This document shows positions 27,236 through 36,479 of a stretch of DNA of 64,000 bases, in pieces. Every line of letters starts with the position of its first letter. The first letter of the stretch is position 1. The notes under the pieces are model-generated. The model was given only the letters and a program-made list of their open reading frames with translations, was not told the origin of the DNA and made no database searches. This stretch comes from CAUPWF01 sp036656615. Lineage in GTDB: Bacteria > Bacillota > Clostridia > Lachnospirales > Lachnospiraceae. The DNA lies in assembly GCA_036656615.1 (NCBI GenBank), contig JAVXHY010000008.1:14094-78093 (forward strand). The letters run 5' to 3'. The position numbers and the translations under genes are program-made.

Positions 27236-27263
27236 AAAACCCCGCTGCGAGCTGCGGGGTTTT
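27236..27263. terminator. bidirectional terminator
   Basis: AAAACCCCGC (27236-27245) and GCGGGGTTTT (27254-27263) form a perfect 10-bp GC-rich stem with T tracts on both sides, between gatZ and the convergent permease gene. Confidence 0.93.
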
Positions 27264-27293
27264 CTTTATTTTATATGTATAACTAATTATTGT

Positions 27294-28253
27294 TTATACA
27301 GTTTTCTCCGATTGGTCTGTAGCAACTTGAAGTAATACAGCTGCAATGATAATAAATCCTTTGATAATATCTTGTGGATAGGAAGGAACTGCCATAAGGT
27401 TCATAATATTTCCAATTAATGCCAATACAAGTGCACCAACTACTGTTCTAACAACAAAACCTTTTCCACCTGCTAAAGATGCACCACCTATAACACAAGC
27501 TGCAATTGCATCCAGTTCCTGACCGTTGCCCACTGTAGCACTTCCTGTAGAAGACCTGGCTGCCACAAAAACCCCTGCAAGTGCCGCTAAAATTCCTGAC
27601 AAGGTATACACAGAAATCAAATATCTTTTTACTCTTATTCCAGCAAGTTCTACTGCTGTGGAGTTGCTTCCCACTGCAATGACAATCCGACCATAAGAAG
27701 TATATTGTTGTACAAACCAGAAAAAGACAATAATCAAAATTGTAATGATAATAATTGGAAAAAATGATTCCTTGTTTACTAAGGTATCTAATGTTCCACG
27801 TTCCAATTTAATCGGTGTTCCATTTGTCAATACAAAAGCAAAACCTCTTGCAATTGTCATCATTGCCAGTGATGCAACAAAGCCCTGCATTTTTGCATAA
27901 GCCACTAAGATACCCGTAAACGTTCCCAATACGATTCCTGCACCCATTGCAAGAAGCAAAGCAGGAACAAAATTCATATTGTAATCTCTGATCAACAATG
28001 CTGTAAGCGCAGCACCAAAAGCCATAATAGAACCAACCGACAAGTCAATTCCACCCGTTAGGACTACAAACAGCATTCCTATCGCCACACAAATAGGTGC
28101 CGCCTGTTGCAGTGCGATATTTCTAATATTCATTGCAGTTAAGAAATTTTCTGACAAAAGACAACATGCTACAAATAAAATCAAGAAAATAATATATGTA
28201 TTATATTGAATCAGGAAATTCTTTATACTAAATTTTTTCTTTCTTTCAGCCAT
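27294..28253 (-). CDS. sugar ABC transporter permease (RbsC family)
   Basis: This protein of 319 residues from ATG 28253 (GGGGG ribosome site just upstream; a more distal in-frame start overlaps the ATPase gene) has about nine hydrophobic helices. The BPD_transp_2 signatures include LTGGIDLSVGSIMAFGA and AGVFVAARSSTGSATVGNGQELDAIAACVIGGASLAGGKG. It forms the membrane channel for a ribose/galactose-type importer and is the last gene of the ABC operon. Confidence 0.93.
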   Translation of the reverse strand: MAERKKKFSIKNFLIQYNTYIIFLILFVACCLLSENFLTAMNIRNIALQQAAPICVAIGMLFVVLTGGIDLSVGSIMAFGAALTALLIRDYNMNFVPALLLAMGAGIVLGTFTGILVAYAKMQGFVASLAMMTIARGFAFVLTNGTPIKLERGTLDTLVNKESFFPIIIITILIIVFFWFVQQYTSYGRIVIAVGSNSTAVELAGIRVKRYLISVYTLSGILAALAGVFVAARSSTGSATVGNGQELDAIAACVIGGASLAGGKGFVVRTVVGALVLALIGNIMNLMAVPSYPQDIIKGFIIIAAVLLQVATDQSEKTV

Positions 28254-28257
28254 TTTG

Positions 28258-29751
28258 TTATACCCCCATTGCATATTTAATTAAATTGTTTTCCGCCAGT
28301 TCACTTTTATCTAATTCACCAGCAATTTCTCCTTGACGCATAATAATAGCGCGATCACACATTCCAATAATTTCCGGCATTTCTGACGAAATCATAATAA
28401 TTGCAACTCCCGATTCTGCCAGTGAATTTATGATTTTATAAATTTCTGTTTTAGCTCCAACATCCACACCACGGGTCGGCTCATCAAACACGATACATTT
28501 GCAATCTGCCGAAAGCCATTTGGCCAGTGCAATTTTCTGTTGATTACCACCGCTTAGACTATTTACATTATCTTCCGCTGAACCATATTTGGTAGAAACG
28601 CTCGCCAATAACGTTTTTACATACTCTTTTTCTTTTTTATGATTAATAATCCCTAACTTATTAGTTATCTTTCTCAAGGATGCTAGCGTGGCATTCATCC
28701 GAATACTCTGTTCTAACAATAATCCTTGTTTTTTTCTATCTTCAGGGAGTAATCCAAATCCACTATCAATTGCCTGCCTTGGATCTTTAAAATCTACATC
28801 TTTTCCAAAATAATTAATTTTTCCAGATATTTTTTTATCTGCGCCAAAAATTGCACGCATTGTTTCAGTCCTTCCAGCACCAACCAAGCCACTAAATCCT
28901 AACACTTCGCCAGCTTTAACATGAAAGCTAATATTATTCACTAATTTTCCCGCATTCAAATGATCAACTTTTAATACAACTTCTCCTATTGCTGCATTAC
29001 GTTTTGGAAACAGTTGTGTCAATTCTCGTCCTACCATCATATTTACTAGTTTTTGCTTATCTATGGACTTAGTTAAAACGGTTGCCACGTAAGTACCATC
29101 TTTTAATATGGTAATATTATCACTCAATTGAAAAATTTCTTCTAATCGGTGGGAAATATATACAATACTAACACCCTCTGAACTTAATTTACGAATAACC
29201 CCAAATAATTTTTCAATTTCAGAAAATGTCAAAACCGCGGTAGGCTCATCTAAAACAAGTATTTTTGCATCACGAGTCAGACATTTGCAAATCTCTACAA
29301 CTTGTTGATAAGCAACGCTTAAGTTGCCAACACGCGCTCCCGGGTCTATATCATCAAACCCCAGTTTGCACAATTGTTCTTTTGCCTGTAATTTTAATTG
29401 TTTCCAATTAATTGTCATTTTCCCTGCTGACAGTTTATCTATAAAGATATTTTCCGCAACTGTCAAATCGGGAGCCAGCATAAATTCCTGATAAATAACT
29501 GCTATACCCAAATCCTTTGCATCCTTTGGTGCATGTATATTTGCGACTGTACCATCCACAATTACTTCTCCGCTATCTCTTTGGTATGCTCCCGAAAGAA
29601 TCTTCATAAGCGTGGATTTTCCGGCGCCATTTTCTCCAATCAAAGCATGTACTTCTCCTTTTTTTACGCTTAAACTCACATCCGTCAGAGCCTTTACGCC
29701 ACCAAAATGTTTCGTAATGTTTTTCATCTCCAACATATAATCATTTTGCAT
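28258..29751 (-). CDS. sugar ABC transporter ATP-binding protein (RbsA/MglA family)
   Basis: This 497-residue protein has two ABC cassettes. The first has GENGAGKST (Walker A, about 38-46), the signature LSVAYQQ and LVLDEPTAVL (Walker B). The second has GLVGAGRTE, LSGGNQQK and IVFDEPTRGVDVGA. The second Walker A lacks the usual lysine, as is typical of this family. It powers uptake with the permease downstream and the lipoprotein upstream. Confidence 0.95.
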   Translation of the reverse strand: MQNDYMLEMKNITKHFGGVKALTDVSLSVKKGEVHALIGENGAGKSTLMKILSGAYQRDSGEVIVDGTVANIHAPKDAKDLGIAVIYQEFMLAPDLTVAENIFIDKLSAGKMTINWKQLKLQAKEQLCKLGFDDIDPGARVGNLSVAYQQVVEICKCLTRDAKILVLDEPTAVLTFSEIEKLFGVIRKLSSEGVSIVYISHRLEEIFQLSDNITILKDGTYVATVLTKSIDKQKLVNMMVGRELTQLFPKRNAAIGEVVLKVDHLNAGKLVNNISFHVKAGEVLGFSGLVGAGRTETMRAIFGADKKISGKINYFGKDVDFKDPRQAIDSGFGLLPEDRKKQGLLLEQSIRMNATLASLRKITNKLGIINHKKEKEYVKTLLASVSTKYGSAEDNVNSLSGGNQQKIALAKWLSADCKCIVFDEPTRGVDVGAKTEIYKIINSLAESGVAIIMISSEMPEIIGMCDRAIIMRQGEIAGELDKSELAENNLIKYAMGV

Positions 29752-29805
29752 GTACTCGCCTTCCTTTCCTTGTTTTTATCCTGTTGCTAACATACTAATA
29801 GAAAA

Positions 29806-29831
29806 AAGTCCTCCTCGTTAAAGGAGGACTT
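29806..29831 (-). terminator. intra-operon terminator after the solute-binding protein gene
   Basis: On the minus strand AAGTCCTCC-N8-GGAGGACTT is followed directly by a run of Ts. It lies between the binding protein gene and the ATPase gene. Partial read-through would yield more binding protein than membrane complex. Confidence 0.8.
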
Positions 29832-29874
29832 CACCCACTTTCCAATAGGTTCTATTATTCAATAGATTCCCATG

Positions 29875-30963
29875 TTAGAATCCAAAGTCATAACGCTCGT
29901 CTACATTATCTTTGGTGACTGCTACAGCTTCTGTTAATGTAACATCATCATAACTCTTCCAGTCTTTTCCATCAACTAAGATTTCTTTTGCAATTTCTAT
30001 ACCTTTTTCAGTTACTTTATATGGTGAATTTTCTCCAGTTACAATATATGGATTGTTTCCACCCTTTTTAATCATATCATATGCTTCTTTTGCACCATCT
30101 GCTGCTGCTGCAATATCAACACCTTTAATTCCAGCATTGTCTAATGCATCCATACCACCGAATAACATTTGATCGTTTTCGCCCAAAATACATGTCAAAT
30201 CTTTATTAGCGGTAATTAAATCTTCTGCTGCTGTTAATCCTTCTTCTTTTGTCCATGCACCCCAGCCTTGTCCACGTACTGTAAACTTCGCATCTGCGTT
30301 TGTTGCCTTTCCGCCTGCAGTTAATTCATCTTCAAATTTTTGTGATGCTGTCCAAGCTTCTTCTTCCGTACAGCCTGTTCTTGCTTCAATAATACCAGCA
30401 AACAGACCCATTCTTCTCTCTTGTCCTGCAACATTACCTTTTACTCCACTTAAAAGTACTGAAACAATTTCTTGATCTGCTTTGTTATTTGCTTTTAAGT
30501 ATTCAACATAAGCTTTACCACACAATCTACCATTTTGCTTGTTATCTGAATATACAGTAGTACATTGATTACATTTACCAACGCCACTATCTAAATTGAT
30601 AACAGGAATCTCTGCTTCTGCTGCTGCATCAATACTTGGAATACAAGCATCTGGTTCTACACTATCAAGGAAAATCAAATCCATGCCCTGAGCCACAAAT
30701 GTATCCATGTTCTCAGCTTCTTTTGCAGTATCACCACCAGCATCTAATACTGTACATTTCCATCCTTCTTTGTCTGCGAGTTCTTTCACTGCCTTCACTA
30801 AAGCCACAAAATATGGTGAATCTTGTGTTTTAATTGCAAAACCTACTTTAAATTCCGCTTTTTTTTCTGTGTCCGACGAACTTTCTTTTTTACTTGCACA
30901 TCCTACAGCCATTGATGCTACCATTGCTACACATAACATAATACTTAATAACTTCTTTTTCAT
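29875..30963 (-). CDS. sugar ABC transporter substrate-binding lipoprotein (RbsB/MglB-like)
   Basis: This 362-residue protein has an N-terminal signal peptide with a lipobox ending at C22 (SMAVGC), followed by a type 1 periplasmic binding fold: FKVGFAIKTQDSPYFVALVKAVKELADKEGW, DLIFLDSVEPDACIPSIDAAAEAEIPVINLDS, and ILGENDQMLFGGMDALDNAG. It binds a sugar at the cell surface. The ligand cannot be read off; context suggests a hexose, pentose or polyol handled by the surrounding enzymes. Confidence 0.93.
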   Translation of the reverse strand: MKKKLLSIMLCVAMVASMAVGCASKKESSSDTEKKAEFKVGFAIKTQDSPYFVALVKAVKELADKEGWKCTVLDAGGDTAKEAENMDTFVAQGMDLIFLDSVEPDACIPSIDAAAEAEIPVINLDSGVGKCNQCTTVYSDNKQNGRLCGKAYVEYLKANNKADQEIVSVLLSGVKGNVAGQERRMGLFAGIIEARTGCTEEEAWTASQKFEDELTAGGKATNADAKFTVRGQGWGAWTKEEGLTAAEDLITANKDLTCILGENDQMLFGGMDALDNAGIKGVDIAAAADGAKEAYDMIKKGGNNPYIVTGENSPYKVTEKGIEIAKEILVDGKDWKSYDDVTLTEAVAVTKDNVDERYDFGF

Positions 30964-31010
30964 TGTCTTCCTCCTTCTTAATTACACAGATTGTTTTGTT
31001 TCTTGTAACT

Positions 31011-31039
31011 ATGTTATAACATACCATCATATTTGTCAA
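31011..31039 (-). promoter_or_regulatory. promoter with GntR-type operator, ABC transporter operon
   Basis: On the minus strand TTGACA (31039-31034) and TAACAT (31016-31011) are 17 nt apart. The -10 box is one half of the perfect palindrome ATGTTATAACAT (31011-31022). A regulator on this site would block RNA polymerase. Confidence 0.7.
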
Positions 31040-31167
31040 TACAATTTTCACAATATTAATACATATTCAAATGATATTACCGTTATTATTTTAACATATT
31101 TTTGTTTTTTTCTATATTTTTTATACATTTTTACCATATCACTATCTTCTTAAATCGAATTTTTATA

Positions 31168-31944
31168 TTAAACAACTGTAAAGCAGCCATCTACTACGAT
31201 ATCTGTCCCAGATGTAAAAGAAGCAGAATCCGACAGAAGATAAATAACAGCTCCACATAATTCTTCTGGTTTTCCATAACGTCCAAAAGGCGTTAAGTCC
31301 ATCCAACGTTCCTGCCAGTTTTCATCTACATTACAGGTCAATTCTGTATACATATACCCTGGACTGATACAATTTACACGAATATTTTTCTTGCTATATT
31401 CCACAGCAAGCGATTTTGTCAATTGAACAACTCCTGCTTTTGACGTGTTGTAAGATGCCTGTTCTTGCGGCCAATTTACAATATGAGCAGACATGGATGC
31501 TGTATTTACAATAGAACCTTTTTTATCATGTTTGATTAGATATCTCCCAAACTCAGATGCCACAAAGTAAATTCCATTTAAGTTCACATTAATTACCTTT
31601 AGCCATTCCTCTGGTTTCACATCATTAGTAGATTTGTGGATTACAATCCCAGCATTATTAAACAGTAAATCCAAAGTACCCATTTCTTGTCCAGCTTGTG
31701 CAATTGCCTTTTCCACTTGATTCGGATCCGTTACATCAACTCCATATGCCAAGGTTCTTTTTCCTGTAGAATTCGCTATTTCTTTTGCCGCATCTTGTGC
31801 CTTTTCTTCCTGTTTATCAAAAATAACAATATCCGCTCCCACTTCTGCCATACGAGTAGCTACAACTTTTCCAATCCCCTGTGCCCCTCCGGTTACAATA
31901 GCCACTTTACCTTCCAGCGAAAACAATTTCTCCAATGCATTCAT
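31168..31944 (-). CDS. SDR family oxidoreductase
   Basis: This 258-residue short-chain dehydrogenase has TGGAQGIG (NAD(P) binding, about 19-26), NNAG (near 92), catalytic S near residue 150, and YNTSKAG (Y and K of the active site). The N-terminal LFSLEGKVAIVTGG resembles gluconate 5-dehydrogenase and 2-keto-3-deoxygluconate dehydrogenase relatives. It likely oxidises or reduces a sugar acid or polyol in this regulon. It is monocistronic. Confidence 0.9.
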   Translation of the reverse strand: MNALEKLFSLEGKVAIVTGGAQGIGKVVATRMAEVGADIVIFDKQEEKAQDAAKEIANSTGKRTLAYGVDVTDPNQVEKAIAQAGQEMGTLDLLFNNAGIVIHKSTNDVKPEEWLKVINVNLNGIYFVASEFGRYLIKHDKKGSIVNTASMSAHIVNWPQEQASYNTSKAGVVQLTKSLAVEYSKKNIRVNCISPGYMYTELTCNVDENWQERWMDLTPFGRYGKPEELCGAVIYLLSDSASFTSGTDIVVDGCFTVV

Positions 31945-31993
31945 TTTTCGTCTCTCCTTTGTTTTAGTATATTTCTGTCATCGTTATGTTATT

Positions 31994-32022
31994 ATGTTAT
32001 TACATAATATTCATGTTGTCAA
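31994..32022 (-). promoter_or_regulatory. promoter with GntR-type operator, SDR gene
   Basis: On the minus strand TTGACA (32022-32017), a 17-nt spacer and TAACAT (31999-31994) are arranged exactly as at 31011-31039. The -10 box is again part of an ATGT-N4-ACAT dyad (ATGTTATTACAT, 31994-32005). Confidence 0.68.
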
Positions 32023-32122
32023 TACATGGATATTGAGAAAATCATCTTCTTTTTTCATATTTTTCATAACAGCTCTTTTCTTTTTTTTCTACTTATGATA
32101 CAGTATATGTATGTTTATACCT

Positions 32123-32134
32123 ATGTAGGTACAT
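32123..32134 (+). promoter_or_regulatory. GntR-type operator upstream of the six-gene lactonase operon
   Basis: ATGTAGGTACAT fits ATGT-N4-ACAT and ends 24 nt before the first start codon. I do not see a convincing -35/-10 pair here; TATACC and TATGTA nearby are candidate -10 boxes. Confidence 0.55.
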
Positions 32135-32158
32135 TAATTAATATTGGAGGATAAAAAT

Positions 32159-33304
32159 ATGATAAAATCAAATGTAACCACCAAATCTTTTGGTTCTCCT
32201 GGACGTTATATTCAAGGTCCCGGCGAAATTAATCGTTTACCAGTTCATACCGAAAAGTTTGGAATGAAAATTTTTGCTATTATTGATCCATTTTTTTATG
32301 ATGATTTGTCAGAGAAGCTTCTTGCTTCCTATACAGAAGCAAATAACCAATTTATGAGCGTTATGTATGAATGCGAAGTAACCTGTGAGCGTATTGCAGC
32401 AATTAGTGAAAAAGCAAAAGCTTTTGGTCCAGATGCAATTATTGCCATTGGAGGCGGTAAAACCCTCGACACTGGAAAAGGTGTCTCAGACACTCTGAAG
32501 CTTCCAATTATAATCGTTCCAACCAGTGCATCTACAGATGCACCAACCAGTGCTTTATCTGTAATATATAAAGAAAATCACGAGCACTCGCATCCAATCA
32601 ATTATACCAAAAGTCCGGATTTAGTTCTTGTTGACAGTGAAATTATTGCAAATGCACCAGTTCGTTTTCTTATTTCCGGTATGGGAGACGCCTTGGCAAC
32701 TTTATTTGAGGCAAAGGCAAATGCTGCTTCTAACAGCAATAATTATATTGCTCAAGAAGCCGGTGGTTTTAAAAGAACTCGCGTGTCTATGGCCATTGCT
32801 CAGTTATGTTATGATACCATTATAGAAAATGGGCTATCTGCAAAAATTGCAAACGAAAATCACGCAGTAACAGAATCTTTGGAAGCTGTAATTGAGGCAA
32901 ATACCCTTATGAGCGGTCTTGGATTTGAAAACACAGGATGTGCATGTGCCCACGCAGTTGGGGATGGTATTACAGCTACTATTAATGGAACAAAAACACT
33001 CCATGGCGAAAAAGTTGCATTCGGAATTCTATGCCAAATGGTTGCAGAAAATACGCCCCAGCATACAGTAAAAGAATTCATTACCTTTTGTATGAATATC
33101 GGGCTACCTACCACATTAGATGATTTATACGTAGAAGTTACAAATGAAAACCTGCAAATAATTGCTGAAAATGCATCCGAGCCAGAATTAGGAAGAGAAC
33201 CCTATGCATTATCAATTCCTATGCTAAAAGATATCATTAAATCTGCCGACGCTCTTGGACATTACTATAAAAACATGCAACGATTTACGAAAGGACAACT
33301 ATAA
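32159..33304 (+). CDS. iron/zinc-dependent alcohol dehydrogenase, glycerol dehydrogenase-like
   Basis: From ATG 32159 (GGAGG 8 nt upstream) the protein has 381 residues. It shows the NAD loop AIGGGKTLDTGKGV, the PTSASTDAPTSALSVIY motif, and the metal ligands in SGMGDALAT, CAHAVGDG and LHGEKVAFG. The family includes GldA, which oxidises glycerol to dihydroxyacetone. In this operon it more likely acts on a longer polyol or an aldehyde intermediate. It is the first gene of six. Confidence 0.9.
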   Translation: MIKSNVTTKSFGSPGRYIQGPGEINRLPVHTEKFGMKIFAIIDPFFYDDLSEKLLASYTEANNQFMSVMYECEVTCERIAAISEKAKAFGPDAIIAIGGGKTLDTGKGVSDTLKLPIIIVPTSASTDAPTSALSVIYKENHEHSHPINYTKSPDLVLVDSEIIANAPVRFLISGMGDALATLFEAKANAASNSNNYIAQEAGGFKRTRVSMAIAQLCYDTIIENGLSAKIANENHAVTESLEAVIEANTLMSGLGFENTGCACAHAVGDGITATINGTKTLHGEKVAFGILCQMVAENTPQHTVKEFITFCMNIGLPTTLDDLYVEVTNENLQIIAENASEPELGREPYALSIPMLKDIIKSADALGHYYKNMQRFTKGQL

Positions 33305-33306
33305 CT

Positions 33307-34245
33307 ATGGCAAATATTTATACACCGGCAACCGCTCCTACACTTTATTTTATTGGCGTTACCACTGCCAGCTCTTCCATCATGAATGTATTCCCAAAAT
33401 GGGCACACGCATTAGGTTTAACTAATGCTATTATTAAAGGGATTGATTTTGCCCCCCACTCCACTGCTAAAGAATATCGGGAAGCAGTTGAATTTATAAA
33501 AAACGATTCCCTCTCTTTAGGCGCACTTGTGACCACTCATAAAATTGATTTGTATAATACCTGCAAAGATTTATTTGAATACATCGATCCTTATGCACAG
33601 CAATTGGGCGAAGTATCTTCTATTTCAAAAAAAGATGGAGCATTATGTGCCCATGCGAAGGACCCTATTTCCAGCGGACTAGCCTTAGAACAGTTTGTTC
33701 CGGAAAATTATTGGGAAACTTATAATGGAGATGTATTACTTCTTGGTGCTGGCGGAAGTTCCTTAGCAATGTCTGTCTATTTTGCTCAAGAAAAATTTCA
33801 TGAAAATATTCCAAAAAAAATTCTGATTGCAAACAGAAGTATTCCACGTTTAGAATCTGCTAAGAAAATTTTAGATGGAATTCATCCAAAGATACAATTT
33901 GAATATATCCACAATCCCACTCCTGAGGACAATGACAAAACGCTTGCTTCCTTAAAGCCTCATTCTTTAATTGTAAATGCAACCGGACTCGGAAAAGATG
34001 GTCCCGGATCGCCATTGACAAATAATTGCAAATTTCCGAAAGACAGCCTTGTTTGGGAAATAAATTATCGTGGAAACTTGCTTTTCAAAGAGCAGGCAGC
34101 ATTGCAAGCCCAATCTCAAAATCTTCATATAGAAGATGGCTGGATTTACTTCATTCATGGTTGGACTCAGGTAATATCCGAAGTTTTTCATGTGGTAATT
34201 ACAGATGAATTATTAACCAAATTAAGCGAACTCGCAAAATCTTAA
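33307..34245 (+). CDS. shikimate dehydrogenase-like oxidoreductase
   Basis: This 312-residue protein has an AroE-like build. The N-terminal domain has the catalytic lysine at K79 (LVTTHKIDLYNTC) and aspartate at D119 (HAKDPISSG). A Rossmann domain follows with GAGGSS (147-152), but the loop after the strand is atypical. No other aromatic pathway gene is near, and it sits among sugar genes with a 2-nt gap to the first gene. It may be a sugar-acid or quinate-like dehydrogenase of new specificity. Confidence 0.8.
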   Translation: MANIYTPATAPTLYFIGVTTASSSIMNVFPKWAHALGLTNAIIKGIDFAPHSTAKEYREAVEFIKNDSLSLGALVTTHKIDLYNTCKDLFEYIDPYAQQLGEVSSISKKDGALCAHAKDPISSGLALEQFVPENYWETYNGDVLLLGAGGSSLAMSVYFAQEKFHENIPKKILIANRSIPRLESAKKILDGIHPKIQFEYIHNPTPEDNDKTLASLKPHSLIVNATGLGKDGPGSPLTNNCKFPKDSLVWEINYRGNLLFKEQAALQAQSQNLHIEDGWIYFIHGWTQVISEVFHVVITDELLTKLSELAKS

Positions 34246-34268
34246 TTATATCTTAGGAGGTATTGATA

Positions 34269-34847
34269 ATGAATAATTTTAATTGGGATTCCGGTTTTTT
34301 AGTGGATTTTAATCTTATAACTGGTTTTTCTTCATCCGCAGAAACAACCAAAAGAACTCTTTCACAAATGAAACCTATGTTTTTAGACACAAAAAAAGTG
34401 GAAGAGGTTCTGGAAACCAGCGATCCCTTAGTGTATGAATTTTACGAACTAGGGTGTCCCGAACGACCCGGAGACTTATCCTTTGGCACAACTATCTTGT
34501 ATCCCGGCAAAGTTGGCAATGAATATTTTATGACAAAAGGTCACTTTCATACCATACTAGAAACTGCGGAAGTATACTTTGCATTGGACGGTGAAGGTTT
34601 TATGGTAATGGAAAATCCAGAGGGAGATTCTATTGAAATCCCTTTAGAAAAAGGAAAAGCCGTCTATGTTCCAAGGCGTTATGCTCACAGAACCGTAAAC
34701 ACCGGTAATATACCATTGGTTCTATTTTATACATTTCCAAGTGATGCCGGTCATGATTATGGTACGATTGAAACAAAGGGATACCGAAAATTAATAATCG
34801 AAAAAGATGGGCAACCCGTTGTGATAGATAATCCTAAATGGCAATAG
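34269..34847 (+). CDS. cupin-type glucose-6-phosphate isomerase
   Basis: The protein is 192 residues from ATG 34269 (AGGAGG upstream). The metal-binding set H92, H94 (GHFHTI), E101 (AEVYF) and H140 (RRYAHRTVN) has the same spacing as the archaeal-type cupin phosphoglucose isomerase of Pyrococcus. The family isomerises glucose-6-phosphate and fructose-6-phosphate. In this operon it could act on another phosphosugar aldose/ketose pair. The type is uncommon in bacteria. Confidence 0.88.
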   Translation: MNNFNWDSGFLVDFNLITGFSSSAETTKRTLSQMKPMFLDTKKVEEVLETSDPLVYEFYELGCPERPGDLSFGTTILYPGKVGNEYFMTKGHFHTILETAEVYFALDGEGFMVMENPEGDSIEIPLEKGKAVYVPRRYAHRTVNTGNIPLVLFYTFPSDAGHDYGTIETKGYRKLIIEKDGQPVVIDNPKWQ

Positions 34848-34860
34848 AAAAGAGGATTTT

Positions 34861-35811
34861 ATGAAAGAGATTATGACCGTATTAGGTACTCTCGCTTCTA
34901 GTAAACTTGGATTTTGCCAATGTCATGAACATCTGATGCTAAGCAAGGGAGTATCTTTTGATTTAAATGAAGCGCTACTACTTGATAGTATCGCCAAAAG
35001 CAGTTCCGAGCTAAAACGTTATAAAGCCGCTGGTGGTTCTTCCGTTATTGATGCACAGCCATGTGGCTGCAATCGAATGCCAAATGAGTTAGTATGCATT
35101 TCTAAAGCTTCTGGTGTTCACATTATTGCCTCTACCGGTTTTCATAAATTGTGCTTTTATCCAAAAAATCATTGGATCCAAAATTGTACCCTTGACAAAT
35201 TATCAAACTTATATATCCAAGAACTTACTACCGGGATGTACCTAGATGGAGAGACCTCTTTTCCCTCTATTTCTTCTAATTATAAAGCCGGAATTATTAA
35301 AACAGCTATCGATGTAGAAGGTTTAAGCCAACGTTATTCTGTTTTATTCGCCGCTGCTGCAACTGCCGCGCTGGAGACCAATTGTTCTCTTATGATTCAC
35401 GTCGAGCAGCATGCCGATCCTTTACCTTTGTTCCATTTTCTGACTGCAAAAGGTATTGCACCAGACCATTTGATTTTCTGTCATATGGATCGAGCCTGTA
35501 CTGACTTGAAGGTTCATCTCCAACTGCTGCAAGAAGGTGTTTTCCTAGAATTCGATACCATTGGAAGATTTAAATATCACAGCGATGAGCAAGAAATCGA
35601 ACTATTCAACCAACTGATACATTTCGGCTACATAAAGCAATTACTTTTTTCTCTAGATTCCACACGCACCAGATTGAAAGCATATAGCCCTGACGCAATC
35701 GGATTAGACTATATACTAACCACTTTCATTCCTCAAATGAAAGCATGTGGAATCACTTCAGAGCAAATTGATTTCATTTCTACACGTAATCCGATTTGCG
35801 CGTTAACCTAA
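34861..35811 (+). CDS. phosphotriesterase-like amidohydrolase, probable sugar lactonase
   Basis: This 316-residue TIM-barrel protein retains all binuclear metal ligands of the phosphotriesterase family: H22 and H24 (CHEHLML), the lysine in AGIIKTAID, the histidines in LMIHVEQH and FCHMDRACTD, and the aspartate in LFSLDSTR. Several bacterial homologues hydrolyse sugar lactones or phosphosugar lactones rather than organophosphates. Between a dehydrogenase and a KDPG-type aldolase, lactonase is the simplest role. Confidence 0.85.
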   Translation: MKEIMTVLGTLASSKLGFCQCHEHLMLSKGVSFDLNEALLLDSIAKSSSELKRYKAAGGSSVIDAQPCGCNRMPNELVCISKASGVHIIASTGFHKLCFYPKNHWIQNCTLDKLSNLYIQELTTGMYLDGETSFPSISSNYKAGIIKTAIDVEGLSQRYSVLFAAAATAALETNCSLMIHVEQHADPLPLFHFLTAKGIAPDHLIFCHMDRACTDLKVHLQLLQEGVFLEFDTIGRFKYHSDEQEIELFNQLIHFGYIKQLLFSLDSTRTRLKAYSPDAIGLDYILTTFIPQMKACGITSEQIDFISTRNPICALT

Positions 35812-35835
35812 TTCATATAAATGGAGGATACAACC

Positions 35836-36477
35836 ATGAAACATATTGATATATTATCAGAAGTAGCAAACTTGAAAATTGTCCCCGTAGTCAAACTCAA
35901 TTCCGTATCTGATGCAGTACCTTTAGGCGAAGCGCTGTGTGCTGGTGGTCTTCCCATAGCCGAAATTACCTTCCGCACAGAAGCTGCCCATGACTCTATA
36001 AGCAAAATGACTCAAGCATTTCCAAACATGATTGTAGGCGCCGGAACCGTTGTTAATTTAGAACAAGCCAAACAGGCTCTTGACGCTGGCGCATTATTCC
36101 TTGTTTCCCCCGGAATCAGCCGTCCTGTAATTGAATTTTCTCTAGATCATAAAGTGCCCATTTTCCCTGGAGCATGTACTCCTTCCGAGATTATGGTACT
36201 TCTAGAATACGGATTAACCATTGCAAAATTTTTTCCCGCGCAACAGTATGGCGGTTTAAATACCATCAAATCCTTGTCAGCTCCATTTCCAAGCATGCAA
36301 TTCATGCCAACTGGAGGCGTTAGCGCATCCAATATCTTGGATTATTTAGCTTGTGATAAAATCATCGCCTGCGGCGGAAGCTGGATGGTAAAAGATCCCC
36401 TTGTTGCCGATAAAAATTTCAAAGAAATTGAAGCCTTAACTAGAGAAGCAGTAACACTAGTGAAAGGAGAATTCTAG
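35836..36477 (+). CDS. eda: KDPG/KHG-type aldolase
   Basis: The protein is 213 residues from ATG 35836, with GGAGG between it and an earlier in-frame ATG. It shows E43 (AEITFRTEAA), GAGTVVN, SPGISRPV, and the Schiff-base lysine K131 in AKFFPAQQYGG, matching E45 and K133 of the E. coli enzyme. It cleaves a 2-keto-3-deoxy sugar acid phosphate (or 4-hydroxy-2-oxoglutarate) to pyruvate plus an aldehyde. No 6-phosphogluconate dehydratase is in the operon. Confidence 0.92.
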   Translation: MKHIDILSEVANLKIVPVVKLNSVSDAVPLGEALCAGGLPIAEITFRTEAAHDSISKMTQAFPNMIVGAGTVVNLEQAKQALDAGALFLVSPGISRPVIEFSLDHKVPIFPGACTPSEIMVLLEYGLTIAKFFPAQQYGGLNTIKSLSAPFPSMQFMPTGGVSASNILDYLACDKIIACGGSWMVKDPLVADKNFKEIEALTREAVTLVKGEF

Positions 36478-36479
36478 AT

